The notes under the pieces were generated by a model. The model ran no database searches, was not told where the DNA came from, and worked only from the letters and a program-made list of their open reading frames with translations. A program made the position numbers and the translations under genes. A DNA stretch of 64,000 nt from positions 180,143,478 to 180,207,477 of the forward strand of contig NC_135497.1 of NCBI RefSeq assembly GCF_052857255.1, written 5' to 3'. Shown here piece after piece: positions 48,652 through 61,444 of this stretch; position 1 is the stretch's first letter, and every line of letters begins with the position of its first letter. Source of the DNA: Amblyomma americanum. Taxonomy: Eukaryota > Arthropoda > Arachnida > Ixodida > Ixodidae.

Positions 48652-50025
48652 AAGACAGAAGACATGGAATTATTTTGTTTAAAAAAATTCAACAACCAGT
48701 TGATAGTCGGCACTTCTGTTGTTCTTCATGCGACGCATCATAGCGTCAAGCAGACACAGAAAAATCCTGAGCCCGAACAATGGTAATAGATTCGCGGTGC
48801 TTTATTTTGAAACCTTGCACTTTCAAGTGCGCTTAGAGACATTTCAAAACACAATTCTTTACCATCCGTATTTCTGTAATTTTTCAGACGAAGGAGCTGC
48901 AAGACGGCTAGCTTCGGCAGAGAGAAGACAAGGAATATTTTTGTTTTAAAAATTCAGCGACCACTTGAGAGTCGGCACTTCTCTTATTCTTCATACGATG
49001 CATCGTGGCGTCAAAGACACCATGGAAAACCTGCGCCAGAAGAACGGTAATAGATTCCCTTTGCTATATTTTCCAACATTGCATTTACATGTGTCCAAAG
49101 AGATTTCAAAACACAATCTGAACCATCCGTTTTTCTGTATTGTTTGCAGAGACGAAGGAGCTGCTGGCCGGCCAGCTGCGGCAGACAGAAGACGTGCAAT
49201 ATTTTTGTTTAAAAATTCTTCGACCACTTGAGAGTCGGCACTTCTGTTGTTCTTCATAGGACGCATCATGGCGTCAAAGACACCCAGGAAAACCTGGGCC
49301 AGAAAAAAGGTAAGAGATTCCCTTTGCTATATTTTTCAACACTGCATTTACATGTGTCCTAAGAGACATTCCAAAACACAATCGGAACCATCCGTTTTTC
49401 GGTACTGTTTGCAGAGGCGCAGGAGCTGCAAGGCGGCTAGCTTCGGCAGACAGAAGACATGGAATAATTCTGTTTAAAAAATTCAGCAACCAGTTGACAG
49501 TCGGCACTTCTGTTGTTCTTCATGCGACGCATCATGGCGTCAAGCAGACAACGGAAAATTCTTAGTCCGAACTATGGTATTAGATTCGCGTTGCTTTCTT
49601 TTGCAGCATTGCATATATCAGTGCCCTTAAAGACATTCCAAAACACAATTCTTTACCATCGGTATTTCTGTATTTTTTTTGCAGAGACCAAGGAGCTGCG
49701 AGACGGCTAGCTTCGGCAGAGAGAAGACAAGGAATATTTTTGTTTTAAAAACTCAGCGACCATTTGAGAATCGGCACTTCTGTTGTTCTTCATGCGACGG
49801 ATTATGGCGTCAAGCAGAACCAGGAAAATCATGGTCCCGAAGAATGGTAATTCATTCCTTTTGCTATATTTTCCAACATTGCATTTACTAGTGCCCTTAG
49901 AGATTATTCCAAAACACAACACTGAACCATTTGTTTTTCTACATTGTTTGCAGAGACGCAGGGGCTGCAAGGCGGCACTTCGGCAGACAGAAGACATGAA
50001 ATATTTTTGTTAAAAAATTCAATGA
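48652..50025 (+). repeat. Trailer block 4
   Basis: Copy of the trailer, with CATAGCG instead of CATGGCG in its first monomer, TTTTTCGGTACTG in the A monomer and CATATATCAGTGCC. These changes are shared with trailer 5 and not with trailers 1-3, so trailers 4 and 5 form a subgroup. Confidence 0.9.
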
Positions 50026-50143
50026 ATAAACCCTGTTGAATGTGTAGTGCTCGTCCTGTTCCCTTCCTCGTCCGTGTTGCCAGTTTGCGCACTTATGTAT
50101 TTCACGAATATGCACCAACAAGCCCAGTTGCAAGTACTTCTGA
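50026..50143 (+). mobile_element. 118-bp insert, copy 4
   Basis: Same site as copy 1, with AATAAA at 50025-50030. It has ACAAGCCCAG where copies 1-3 have ACAAGCACAG, a change shared only with copy 5. Confidence 0.55.
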
Positions 50144-52149
50144 GCACTTGGAAGTCGGCACTTCGGTTGTTCTTCATGCGACGCATCATAATCTCAAACA
50201 CACCAAGGAAAACCTGGGCCAGAAGAATGGTACTTGATTCCTTTTGCTTTATTTTCCAACATTGCATTTACCACTGCCCTTAGAGAATATTTCAAAACAC
50301 AACACTGAACCATTTGTTTTTCTTCATTGTTTGCAGAGACGCAGGGGCTGCAAGGCGGCTAGCTTCAGCAGACAGAAGACATGAAATATTTTGGTTTAAA
50401 AAATTCAGTGAGCACTTGAGAGTCGGCATTTCTGTTCTTCATGCGACGCATCATGGCGTCAAAGACACCCAGGAAAACCTGGGCCAGATGACAGGTAAGA
50501 GATTCTCTTTGCTATATTTTTCAACATTGCATTTACATGTGTCCTGAGAGACATTCCAAAACACAATCGGAACCATCCGTTTTTCTGTACTGTTTGCAGA
50601 AACGCAGGAGCTGCAAGGCGGCTAGCTTCGGCAGAGAGAAGAGAATGAATATTTTTGTTCCAAAAATTCAGTGAGCACTTGAGAGTCGGCACTTCTGTTG
50701 TCCTTCATGCAACGCATCATGGCGTCAAGCAGACTCAGGAAAATCCTGAGCCCGAACAATGGTAATAGATTCGCGGTGCTTTATTTTGCAACATTGCACT
50801 TTCCAGTGCCCTTAGAGAAATTCCAAAACAATTCTTTACCATTAGTATTTCTGTATTTTTTTGCAGAGACGAAGGAGCTGCAAGATGGCTAGCGTCGGCA
50901 GAGAGAAGGCAAGGAATATTTTTGCTTTAAAAATTCAGTCAGCACTTGAGCGTCGGCACTTCTTTTGTTCTTCATGAAACAGATCATGGCGTCAAAGACA
51001 TCAAGGAAAATCTGTGCCAGAAGAACGGTAATAGATTCCCTTTGCGATATTTTCCAACGTTCAATTTACATGTGTCCAAAGAGACATTCCAAAATACGAT
51101 CTGAACCATCCGATTTTCTGTATTGTTTGCAGAGACGTAGGAGCAGCAAAGCGGTTAGCTTCGGCAGAGAGAAGATAAGGAATATTTTTGCTTTAAAAAT
51201 TCAGCGGCCACTTGAGAGTCGGCACTTCTGTTGTTTTTGATACGACGCATCGGGGCGTAAAAGACACCAAGGAAAACCTGGGCCAGAAGAACGGTAATCG
51301 ATTCGTGTTGCTTTATTTTGACACATTGCATTTTCCGATGCCTTTAGGTGCATTCCAAAAGACAATTCTGAACTAACCGCTTTTCTGTATTTTTTGCAGA
51401 GACGAAGGAGCTGCAAGGCGGCTAGCTTCGGCAGATACAAGACATGGAATATTTTTGTTTAAAAAATTCAGCGACTACTTGAGAGTCGGCACTTCTGTTG
51501 TTCTTCATGGGACGCATCATGGCGTCAAAGACATCCATCAAAACCTAGGCCAGAAAAAAGGTAAGAGATTCCCTTTGCTATATTTTTCAACATTGCATTT
51601 ACATGTGTCCTAAGAGACATTCCAAAACACAATCGGAACCATCCGTTTTTATGTACTGTTTGCAGAGACGCAGGAGCTGCATGGCGGCTAGCTTCGGCAG
51701 AGAGAAGACATAGGATATTTTTGTTCTAAATATTCAGAGAGCACTTGAAAGTTGCCACTTCTGTTGTTCTTCATGCGACGCATCATGGCGTCAGACACCC
51801 GGGAAAAGCTGGGCCAGAAGAACGGTAATAGATTCTCTTTGCTATATTTCCCAGCATTGCATTCCCATGTGTCCTAATAGACATTCCAAAACACAATCTG
51901 AGCCACCCGTTTTTCTGCATTGTTTGCAGAGACGAAAGAGCGGCAAGGCAGCTAGCTTCGGCAGAAAGAAGACGGATTAACTTTGTTTAAAAAAATTCAA
52001 CAACCAGTTTACAGTCGGCACTTCTGTTGTTCTTCATGCGACGCATCATGGCGTCAAGCAGACACAGGAAAAACCTGAGTCCGAACAATGGTAATAGATT
52101 CGCATTCCTTTCTTTTGCAACATTGCATATACCAGTGCCCTTAGAGACG

Positions 52150-52297
52150 TTCCAAAACACAATTCTGAATCATACGTTTTTCTGAATTGTTTGCAGAGAC
52201 GTTGGATCTGCAAGGCGGCTAGCTTCCAAAACACAATTCTGAATCATACGTTTTTCTGTATTGTTTGCAGAGACGCTGGAGCTGCGAGGCGGCTAGC
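52150..52297 (+). repeat. 74-bp duplicated acceptor region
   Basis: The first copy has diverged (GACGTTGGATCTGCAAGGC); the second keeps GACGCTGGAGCTGCGAGG. Confidence 0.93.
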
Positions 52298-53023
52298 TTC
52301 GGCAGAGAGAAGACATAGAATATTTTTGTTCTAAAAATTCAGAGAGCACTTGAATGTTGCCACTTCTGTTGTTCTTCATGCGACGCATCATGGCGTCAAA
52401 GACGCCCTGGAAAACCTGGTCCAGAAGAAAGGTAATAGATTATCTTTGCTATATTTCCCAGCATTGCATTTACGTGTGTCCTAATAGACATTCCAAAACA
52501 CAATCTGAGCCACATGTTTTTCTGTTTTGTTTGCAGAGACGAAGGAGCTGCTGGCCGGCCAGATGCGACAGACAGAACACATGGGATATTTTTGTTTAAA
52601 AATACAGCGACCACTTGAGAGTCGGGACTTCTGTTGTTCTTCATGCGACGCATCATGGCGTCAAAGACACCAAGGAAAACCTGTGCCAGAAGAACGGTAA
52701 TAGATTTTCTTTGCTATATTTTCCAACGTAGAATTTACATGTGTCCAAAGAGACATTCCAAAACAAGATCTGAGCCACCCGTTTTTCTGTATTGTTTGCA
52801 GAGACGAAGGAGCTGCAAGGCAGCTAGCTTCGGCAGAAAGAAGACATGGATTAACTTTGTTTAAAAAAATTCAACAACCAGTTTACAGTCGGCACTTCTG
52901 TTGTTCTTCATGCGACGCATCATAGAGTCAAGCAGACACAGGAAAAACCTGAGTCCGAACAATGGTAATAGATTCGCATTCCTTTCTTTTGCAACATTTC
53001 ATATACCAGTGCCCTTAGAGACG

Positions 53024-53171
53024 TTCCAAAACACAATTCTGAATCATACGTTTTTCTGAATTGTTTGCAGAGACGCTGGAGCTGCGAGGCGGCTAGCTTC
53101 CAAAACACAATTCTGAATCATACGTTTTTCTGTATTGTTTGCAGAGACGCTGGAGCTGCGAGGCGGCTAGC
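53024..53171 (+). repeat. 74-bp duplicated acceptor region
   Basis: In a monomer whose start region reads CATAGAGTCAAGC. Its 3' flank is TTCGGCAGAGAGAAGACAAG from another monomer type, marking a recombination join. Confidence 0.93.
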
Positions 53172-54825
53172 TTCGGCAGAGAGAAGACAAGGAATATTTT
53201 TGTTTCAAAAATTAAGCGACCACTTGAGAGTCGCTACTTCTGTTGCTCTTCATACGACGCATCGTGGCGTCAAAGACACCAAGGAAAACCTGGGCCAGAA
53301 GAACGGTAATAGATTCCCATTGCTATATTTTCCAACATTGCATTTTCATGTGTCCAAAGAGAGATTTCAAAACAATCTGAAACATCCGTTTTTCTGTATT
53401 GTTTGCAGAGACGAAGGAGCTGCTGGCCGGCCAGCTGCGGCAGACAGAAGACGTGCAATATTTTTGTTTAAAAAATCTTCGACCACTTGAGAGTCGGCAC
53501 TTCTGTCGTTCTTCATAGGACGCATCATGGCGTCAAAGACACCCAGGAAATCCTGTGCCGCAAAAAAGGTAAGAGATTCCCTTTGCTACATTTTTCAACA
53601 TTGCATTTACATGTGTCCTAAGAGACATTCCAATACACAATCGGAACCATCCGTCTTTCTGTACTGTTTGCAGATGCGCAGGAGCTGCAAGGCGGCTAGC
53701 TTCGGCATACAGAAGACATGGAATAATTTTGTTTAAAAATTTAAGCAACCCTTTGACAGTCGGCACTTGTGTTGTTCTTCATGCGACGCATCAATGTGTC
53801 AAGCAGACCCAGGAAAAACTCCAGTCCGAACAATGGTATTAGATTCGCGTTGCTTTCTTTTGCAGCATTGCATTTTCCAGTGCCCTTAGAGACATTCGAA
53901 AACACAATTCTTTACCATCCGTATGTCTGTATTTTTTTGCAGAGACGAAGGAGCTGCAAGACGGCTAGCTTCGGCAGAGAGAAGACATAGAATATTTTTG
54001 TTCTAATAATTCAGAGAGCACTTGAATGTTGCCACTTCTGTTGTTCTTCATGCGACGCATCATGGCGTCAAAGACACCCCGGAAAACCTGGGCCAGATGA
54101 AAGGTAATAGATTCTCTTTGCTATATTTCCCAGCATAGCATTTACGTGTGTCCTAATAGACATTCCAAAACACAATCCGAGCCACACGTTTTTCTGTTTT
54201 GTTTGCAGAGACGAAGGAGCTGCTGGCCGGCCAGCTGCGACAGACCGAACACATGGAATATTTTTGTTTAAAAATACAGCGACCACTTGAGAGTCGGGAC
54301 TTCTGTTGTTCTTCATGCGACGCATCATGGCGTCAAAGACACCAAAGAAAACCTGTGCCAGAAGAACGGTAATAGATTTTCTTTGCTATATTTTCCAACG
54401 TTGAATTTACATGTGTCCAAAGAGACATTCCAAAACAAGATCTGAACCATCCGATTTTCTGTATTGTTTGCAGAGACGTAGGAGCAGCAAGGCAGCTAGC
54501 TTCGGCAGAAAAAAGACATGGATTAACTTTGTTTAAACAATTCAAGAACCAGTTTACAGTCGGCACTTCTGTTGTTCTTCATGCGACGCATCATGGCATC
54601 AAGCAGACACAGGAAAAACCTGAGTCCGAACAATGGTAATAGATTCGCGTTCCTTTCTTTTGCAACATTGCATATACCAGTGCCGTTAGAGACGTTCCAA
54701 AACACAACTCTGAACCATACGTTTTTCTGTATTGTTTGCAGAGACGCTGGAGCTGCGAGGCGGCTAGCTTCGGAAGACAGAAGACATGGAATTATTTTGT
54801 TTAAAAAGATTCAACAACCACTTGA

Positions 54826-55440
54826 TTGTCGGCACTTCTGTTGTTCTTCATGCGACGCATCATAGCGTCAAGCAGACCCAGGAAAATCCTGAGCCCGAAC
54901 AATGGTAAGAGATTCGCGGTGCTTTATTTTGAAACCTTGCACTTTCAAGTGCCCTTAGAGACATTCCAAAACACAATTCTTTACCATCCGTATTTCTGTA
55001 TTTTTTCAGACGAAGGAGCTGCAAGACGGCTAGCTTCGGCAGAGAGAAGACAAGGAATATTTTTGTTTCAAAAATTCAGCGACCACTTGAGAGTCGCCAC
55101 TTCTGTTGCTCTTCATACGACGCATCGTGGCGTCAAAGACACCAAGGAAAACCTGGGCCAGAAGAACGGTAATAGATTCCCATTGCTATATTTTCCATCA
55201 TTGCATTTTCATGTGTCCAAAGAGAGATTTCAAAACAATCTGAAACATCCGTTTTTCTGTACTGTTTGCAGAGGCGCAGGAGCTGCAAGGCGGCTAGCTT
55301 CGGCATACAGAAGACATGGAATAATTTTGTTTAAAAATTTAAGCAACCCTATGACAGTCGGCACTTGTGTTGTTCTTCATGCGACGCATCATGGTGTCAA
55401 GCAGCCCCAGGAAAAACCCCAGTCCGAACAATGGTATTAG
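54826..55440 (+). other. Longest open frame in the window (204 codons)
   Basis: Opens MSALLLFFMRRIIASS and reads through three exon-like parts and two intron-like blocks. It contains two copies of the module beginning GAARRLASA: one continues ERRQGIFLFQKFSDHL, the other YRRHGIILF. It ends at a TAG just after the donor of the fourth part. The counterpart at 47129-47650 is shorter at its 5' end, because the donor change to GTAAGTGATT introduces a TGA. No recognised domain. Chance openness in a repeat that is a multiple of three is a serious alternative. Confidence 0.13.
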
Positions 55441-56289
55441 ATTCGCGTTGCTTTCTTTTGCAGCATTGCATTTTCCAGTGCCCATAGAGACATTCGAAAA
55501 CACAATTCTTTACCATCCGTATGTCTGTATTTTTTGCAGAGACCAAGGATCTGCAAGATGGCTAGCTTCGGCAGAGAGAAGACAAGGAATATTTTTGTTT
55601 AAAAAATTCAGCGACCACTTGAGAGTCGGCACTTCTGTTGTTCTTCATTGGACGCATCATGGCATCAAAGACACCTAGGAAAACCTGGGCCAGAAAAAAG
55701 GTAAGAGATTCTCTTTGCTATATTTTTTAACATTGCATTTACATGTGTCCTAAGAGACATTCCAAAACACAATCGGAACCAACCGTTATTCTGTACTGTT
55801 TGCACAGACGCAGGAGCTTCAAGGCGCCTAGCTTCGGCAGAGAGAAGACATAGAATATTTTTGTTCTAAAAATTCAGAGAGCACTTGAAAGTTGCCACTT
55901 CTGTTGTTCTTCATGCGACGCATCATGGCGTCAGACACCCGGGAAAAGCTGGGCCAGAAGAACGGTAATAGATTCTCTTTGCTATATTTCCCAGCATTGC
56001 ATTCACATGTGTCCTAATAGACATTCCAAAACACAATCTGAGCCACCTGTTTTTCTGTATTGTTTGCAGAGACGAAGGAGCTGCAAGGCAGCTAGCTTCG
56101 TCAGAAAGAAGACGGATTAACTTTGTTTAAAAAAATTCAACAACCAGTTTACAGTCGGCACTTCTGTTGTTGTTCATGCGACGCATCGTGGCGTCAAGCA
56201 GACACAGGAAAAACATGAGTCCGAACAATGGTAATAGATTCGCATTCCTTTCTTTTGCAACATTGCATATACCAGTGCCCTTAGAGACG

Positions 56290-56437
56290 TTCCAAAACAC
56301 AATTCTGAATCATACGTTTTTCTGAATTGTTTGCAGAGACGCTGGAGCTGCGAGGCGGCTAGCTTCCAAAACACAATTCTGAATCATACGTTTTTCTGTA
56401 TTGTTTGCAGAGACGCTGGAGCTGCGAGGCGGCTAGC
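56290..56437 (+). repeat. 74-bp duplicated acceptor region
   Basis: Counterpart of 48499-48646 at +7791, directly before trailer 5. Confidence 0.95.
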
Positions 56438-56442
56438 TTCGG

Positions 56443-57816
56443 AAGACAGAAGACATGGAATTATTTTGTTTAAAAAAATTCAACAACCAGTTGATAGTCG
56501 GCACTTCTGTTGTTCTTCATGCGACGCATCATAGCGTCAAGCAGACACAGAAAAATCCTGAGCCCGAACAATGGTAATAGATTCGCGGTGCTTTATTTTG
56601 AAACCTTGCACTTTCAAGTGCGCTTAGAGACATTTCAAAACACAATTCTTTACCATCCGTATTTCTGTAATTTTTCAGACGAAGGAGCTGCAAGACGGCT
56701 AGCTTCGGCAGAGAGAAGACAAGGAATATTTTTGTTTTAAAAATTCAGCGACCACTTGAGAGTCGGCACTTCTCTTATTCTTCATACGATGCATCGTGGC
56801 GTCAAAGACACCATGGAAAACCTGCGCCAGAAGAACGGTAATAGATTCCCTTTGCTATATTTTCCAACATTGCATATACATGTGTCCAAAGAGATTTCAA
56901 AACACAATCTGAACCATCCGTTTTTCTGTATTGTTTGCAGAGACGAAGGAGCTGCTGGCCGGCCAGCTGCGGCAGACAGAAGACGTGCAATATTTTTGTT
57001 TAAAAATTCTTCGACCACTTGAGAGTCGGCACTTCTGTTGTTCTTCATAGGACGCATCATGGCGTCAAAGACACCCAGGAAAACCTGGGCCAGAAAAAAG
57101 GTAAGAGATTCCCTTTGCTATATTTTTCAACACTGCATTTACATGTGTCCTAAGAGACATTCCAAAACACAATCGGAACCATCCGTTTTTCGGTACTGTT
57201 TGCAGAGGCGCAGGAGCTGCAAGGCGGCTAGCTTCGGCAGACAGAAGACATGGAATAATTCTGTTTAAAAAATTCAGCAACCAGTTGACAGTCGGCACTT
57301 CTGTTGTTCTTCATGCGACGCATCATGGCGTCAAGCAGACAACGGAAAATTCTTAGTCCGAACAATGGTATTAGATTCGCGTTGCTTTCTTTTGCAGCAT
57401 TGCATATATCAGTGCCCTTAAAGACATTCCAAAACACAATTCTTTACCATCGGTATTTCTGTATTTTTTTGCAGAGACCAAGGAGCTGCGAGACGGCTAG
57501 CTTCGGCAGAGAGAAGACAAGGAATATTTTTGTTTTAAAAACTCAGCGACCATTTGAGAATCGGCACTTCTGTTGTTCTTCATGCGACGGATTATGGCGT
57601 CAAGCAGAACCAGGAAAATCATGGTCCCGAAGAATGGTAATTCATTCCTTTTGCTATATTTTCCAACATTGCATTTACTAGTGCCCTTAGAGATTATTCC
57701 AAAACACAACACTGAACCATTTGTTTTTCTACATTGTTTGCAGAGACGCAGGGGCTGCAAGGCGGCACTTCGGCAGACAGAAGACATGAAATATTTTTGT
57801 TAAAAAAATTCAATGA
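56443..57816 (+). repeat. Trailer block 5
   Basis: Near copy of trailer 4 (shift 7791), differing for example by CATATACATGTG near 56873. Confidence 0.9.
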
Positions 57817-57934
57817 ATAAACCCTGTTGAATGTGTAGTGCTCGTCCTGTTCCCTTCCTCGTCCGTGTTGCCAGTTTGCGCACTTATGTATTTCACGAAT
57901 ATGCACCAACAAGCCCAGTTGCAAGTACTTCTGA
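57817..57934 (+). mobile_element. 118-bp insert, copy 5
   Basis: Same site as the others, with AATAAA at 57816-57821. Shares ACAAGCCCAG with copy 4. Confidence 0.55.
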
Positions 57935-60150
57935 GCACTTGGAAGTCGGCACTTCGGTTGTTCTTCATGCGACGCATCATAATCTCAAACACACCCAGGA
58001 AAACCTGGGCCAGAAGAATGGTACTTGATTCCTTTTGCTTTATTTTCCAACATTGCATTTACCACTGCCCTTAGAGAATATTTCAAAACACAACACTGAA
58101 CCATTTGTTTTTCTTCATTGTTTGCAGAGACGCAGGGGCTGCAAGGCGGCTAGCTTCAGCAGACAGAAGACATGAAATATTTTGGTTTAAAAAAAGACAC
58201 CCAGGAAAACCTGGGCCAGATGACAGGTAAGAGATTCTCTTTGCTATATTTTTCAACATTGCATTTACATGTGTCCTAAGAGACATTCCAAAACACAATT
58301 CTGAATCATACGTTTTTCTGTATTGTTTGCAGAGACGCTGGAGCTGCGAGGCGGCTAGCTTCGGCAGAGAGAAGACATAGAATATTTTTGTTCTAAAAAT
58401 TCAGAGAGCACTTGAATGTTGCCACTTCTGTTGTTCTTCATGCGACGCATCATGGCGTCAAAGACGCCCTGGAAAACCTGGTCCAGAAGAAAGGTAATAG
58501 ATTATCTTTGCTATATTTCCCAGCATTGCATTTACGTGTGTCCTAATAGACATGCCAAAACGCAATCTGAGCCACATGTTTTTCTGTTTTGTTTGCAGAG
58601 ACGAAGGAGCTGCTGGCCGGCCAGCTGCGACAGACAGAACACATGGGATATTTTTGTTTAAAAATAATGCGATAACTTGAGAGGTGGCACTTCTGTTGTT
58701 CTTCATACGACGCATCGTGGCGTCAAAGACACCAAGGAAAACCTGGGCCAAAAGAACGGTAATAGATTCCTTTTGCTATAGTTTCAAACATTGCATTTAC
58801 ATGTGTCCAAAGAGACATTCCAAAACACAATCGGAACCATCCGTTTTTCTGTACTGTTTGCAGAGACGCAGGAGCTGCAAGGCGGCTAGCTTCGGCAGAC
58901 AGAAGACATGGAATAATTTTGTTTAAAAAAATTCAACAACCAGTTGACAGTCGGCACTTCAGTTGTTCTTCATGCGACGCATCATGGCGTCAAGCAGACA
59001 CAGGAAAAACCTGAGTCCGAACAATGCTAATAGATTCGCGTTCCTTTATTTTGCAACATGGCATTTTCCAGTGCCCTTTGAGACGTTCCAAAACCCAATT
59101 CTGAAACATACGTTTTTCTGTATTGTTTGCAGAGACGTTGGAGCTGCGAGGCGGCTAGCTTCGGAAGACAGAAGACATGGAATTATTTTGTTTAAAAAGA
59201 TTCAACAACCACTTGATTGTCGGCACTTCTGTTGTTCTTCATGCGACGCATCATAGCGTCAAGCAGACCCAGGAAAATCCTGAGCCCGAACAATGGTAAT
59301 AGATTCGCGGTGCTTTATTTTGAAACCTTGCACTTTCAAGTGCCCTTAGAGACATTCCAAAACACAATTCTTTACCATCCGTATTTCTGTATTTTTTTCA
59401 GACGGAGCTGCTGGCCGGCCAGCTGCGGCAGACAGAAGACGTGCAATATTTTTGTTTAAAAATTCTTCGACCACTTGAGAGTCGGCACTTCTGTCGTTCT
59501 TCATAGGACGCATCATGGCGTCAAAGACACCCAGGAAATCCTGGGCCGGATGAAAGGTAAGAGATTCCCTTTGCTACATTTTTCAACATTGCATTTACAT
59601 GTGTCCTAAGAGACATTCCGAAACACAATCGGAACCATCCGTCTTTCTGTACTGTTTGCAGAGGCGCAGGAGCTGCAAGGCGGCTAGCTTCGGCATACAA
59701 AAGACATGGAATAATTTTGTTTAAAAATTTAAGCAACCCTTTGACAGTCGGCACTTGTGTTGTTCCTCATGCGACGCATCATGGTGTCAAGCAGCCCCAG
59801 GAAAAACCCCAGTCCGAACAATGGTATTAGATTCGCGTTGCTTTCTTTTGCAGCATTGCATTTTCCAGTGCCCTTAGAGACATTCGAAAACACAATTCTT
59901 TACCATCCGTATGTCTGTATTTTTTGCAGAGACCAAGGAGCTGCAAGATGGCTAGCTTCGGCAGAGAGAAGACAAGGAATATTTTTGTTTAAAAAATTCA
60001 GCGACCACTTGAGAGTCGGCACTTCTGTTGTTCTTCTTGGGACGCATCATGGCGTCAAGCAGACACAGGAAAAACCCGAGTCCGAACAATGGTAATAGAT
60101 TCGCATTCCTTTCTTTTGCAACATTGCATATACCAGTGCCCTTAGAGACG

Positions 60151-60298
60151 TTCCAAAACACAATTCTGAATCATACGTTTTTCTGAATTGTTTGCAGAGA
60201 CGCTGGAGCTGCGAGGCGGCTAGCTTCCAAAACACAATTCTGAATCATACGTTTTTCTGTATTGTTTGCAGAGACGCTGGAGCTGCGAGGCGGCTAGC
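60151..60298 (+). repeat. 74-bp duplicated acceptor region
   Basis: Part of an isolated fragment of the 1940-bp unit. Confidence 0.95.
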
Positions 60299-61296
60299 TT
60301 CGGCAGAGAGAAGACATCGAATATTTTTGTTCTAAAAATTCAGAGAGCACTTGAATGTTGCCACTTCTGTTGTTCTTCATGCGACGAATCATGGCGTCAA
60401 AGACGCCCAGGAAAACCTGGGCCAGAAGAAAGGTAATAGATTCTCTTTGCTATATTTCCCAGCATTGCATTTACGTGTGTCCTAATAGACATTCCAAAAC
60501 ACAATCCGAACCACCCGTTTTTCTGTATTGTTTGCAGAGACGAAGGAGCTGCAAGGCAGCTAGCATCGGCAGAAAGAAGACATGGATTAACTTTGTTTAA
60601 AAAAATTCAACAACCAGTTTACAGTCGGCACTACTGTTGTTCTTCATGCGACGCATCATGGCGTCAAGCAGACACAGGAAAAACCTGGGTCCGAACAATG
60701 GTAATAGATTCGCGTTCTTTTCTTTTGCAACATTGCATATACCAGTGCCGTTAGAGACGTTCCAAAACACAATTCTGAACCATACGTTTTTCTGTATTGT
60801 TTGCAGAGACGCTGGAGCTGCGAGGCGGCTAGCTTCGGAAGACAGAAGACATGGAATTATTTTGTTTAAAAAGATTCAACAACCACTTGATTGTCGGCAC
60901 TTCTGTTGTTCTTCATGCGACGCATCATAGCGTCAAGCAGACCCAGGAAAATCCTGAGCCCGAACAATGGTATTAGATTCGCGTTGCTTTCTTTTGCAGA
61001 ATTGCATTTTCCAGTGCCCTTAGAGACATTCGAAAACACAATTCTTTACCATCCGTATGTCTGTATTTTTTGCAGAGACCAAGGAGCTGCAAGATGGCTA
61101 GCTTCGGCAGAGAGAAGACAAGGAATATTTTTGTTTAAAAAATTCAGCGACCACTTGAGAGCCGGCACTTCTGTTGTTCCTCATGGGACGCATCATGGCG
61201 TCAAGCAGACACAGGAAAAACCTGAGTCCGAACAATGGTAATAGATTCGCATTCCTTTCTTTTGCAACATTGCATATACCAGTGCCCTTAGAGACG

Positions 61297-61444
61297 TTCC
61301 AAAACACAATTCTGAATCATACGTTTTTCTGAATTGTTTGCAGAGACGCTGGAGCTGAGAGGCGGCTAGCTTCCAAAACACAATTCTGAATCATACGTTT
61401 TTCTGTATTGTTTGCAGAGACGCTGGAGCTGCGAGGCGGCTAGC
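61297..61444 (+). repeat. 74-bp duplicated acceptor region
   Basis: The first copy has GGAGCTGAGAGGCGG where others have GGAGCTGCGAGGCGG. Confidence 0.95.

Larger units (their letters stand above)
50144..56442 (+). repeat. Leader block of frame 4 (no complete 1940-bp unit)
   Basis: About 23 monomers with duplications at 52150-52297, 53024-53171 and 56290-56437. After the duplication at 53024 the sequence switches to the monomer found at about 45390, a chimeric join. From there to the end it parallels 45400-48651 at +7790. An A1-like monomer at 52390 has CCCTGGAAAACCTGGTCC. Confidence 0.88.
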
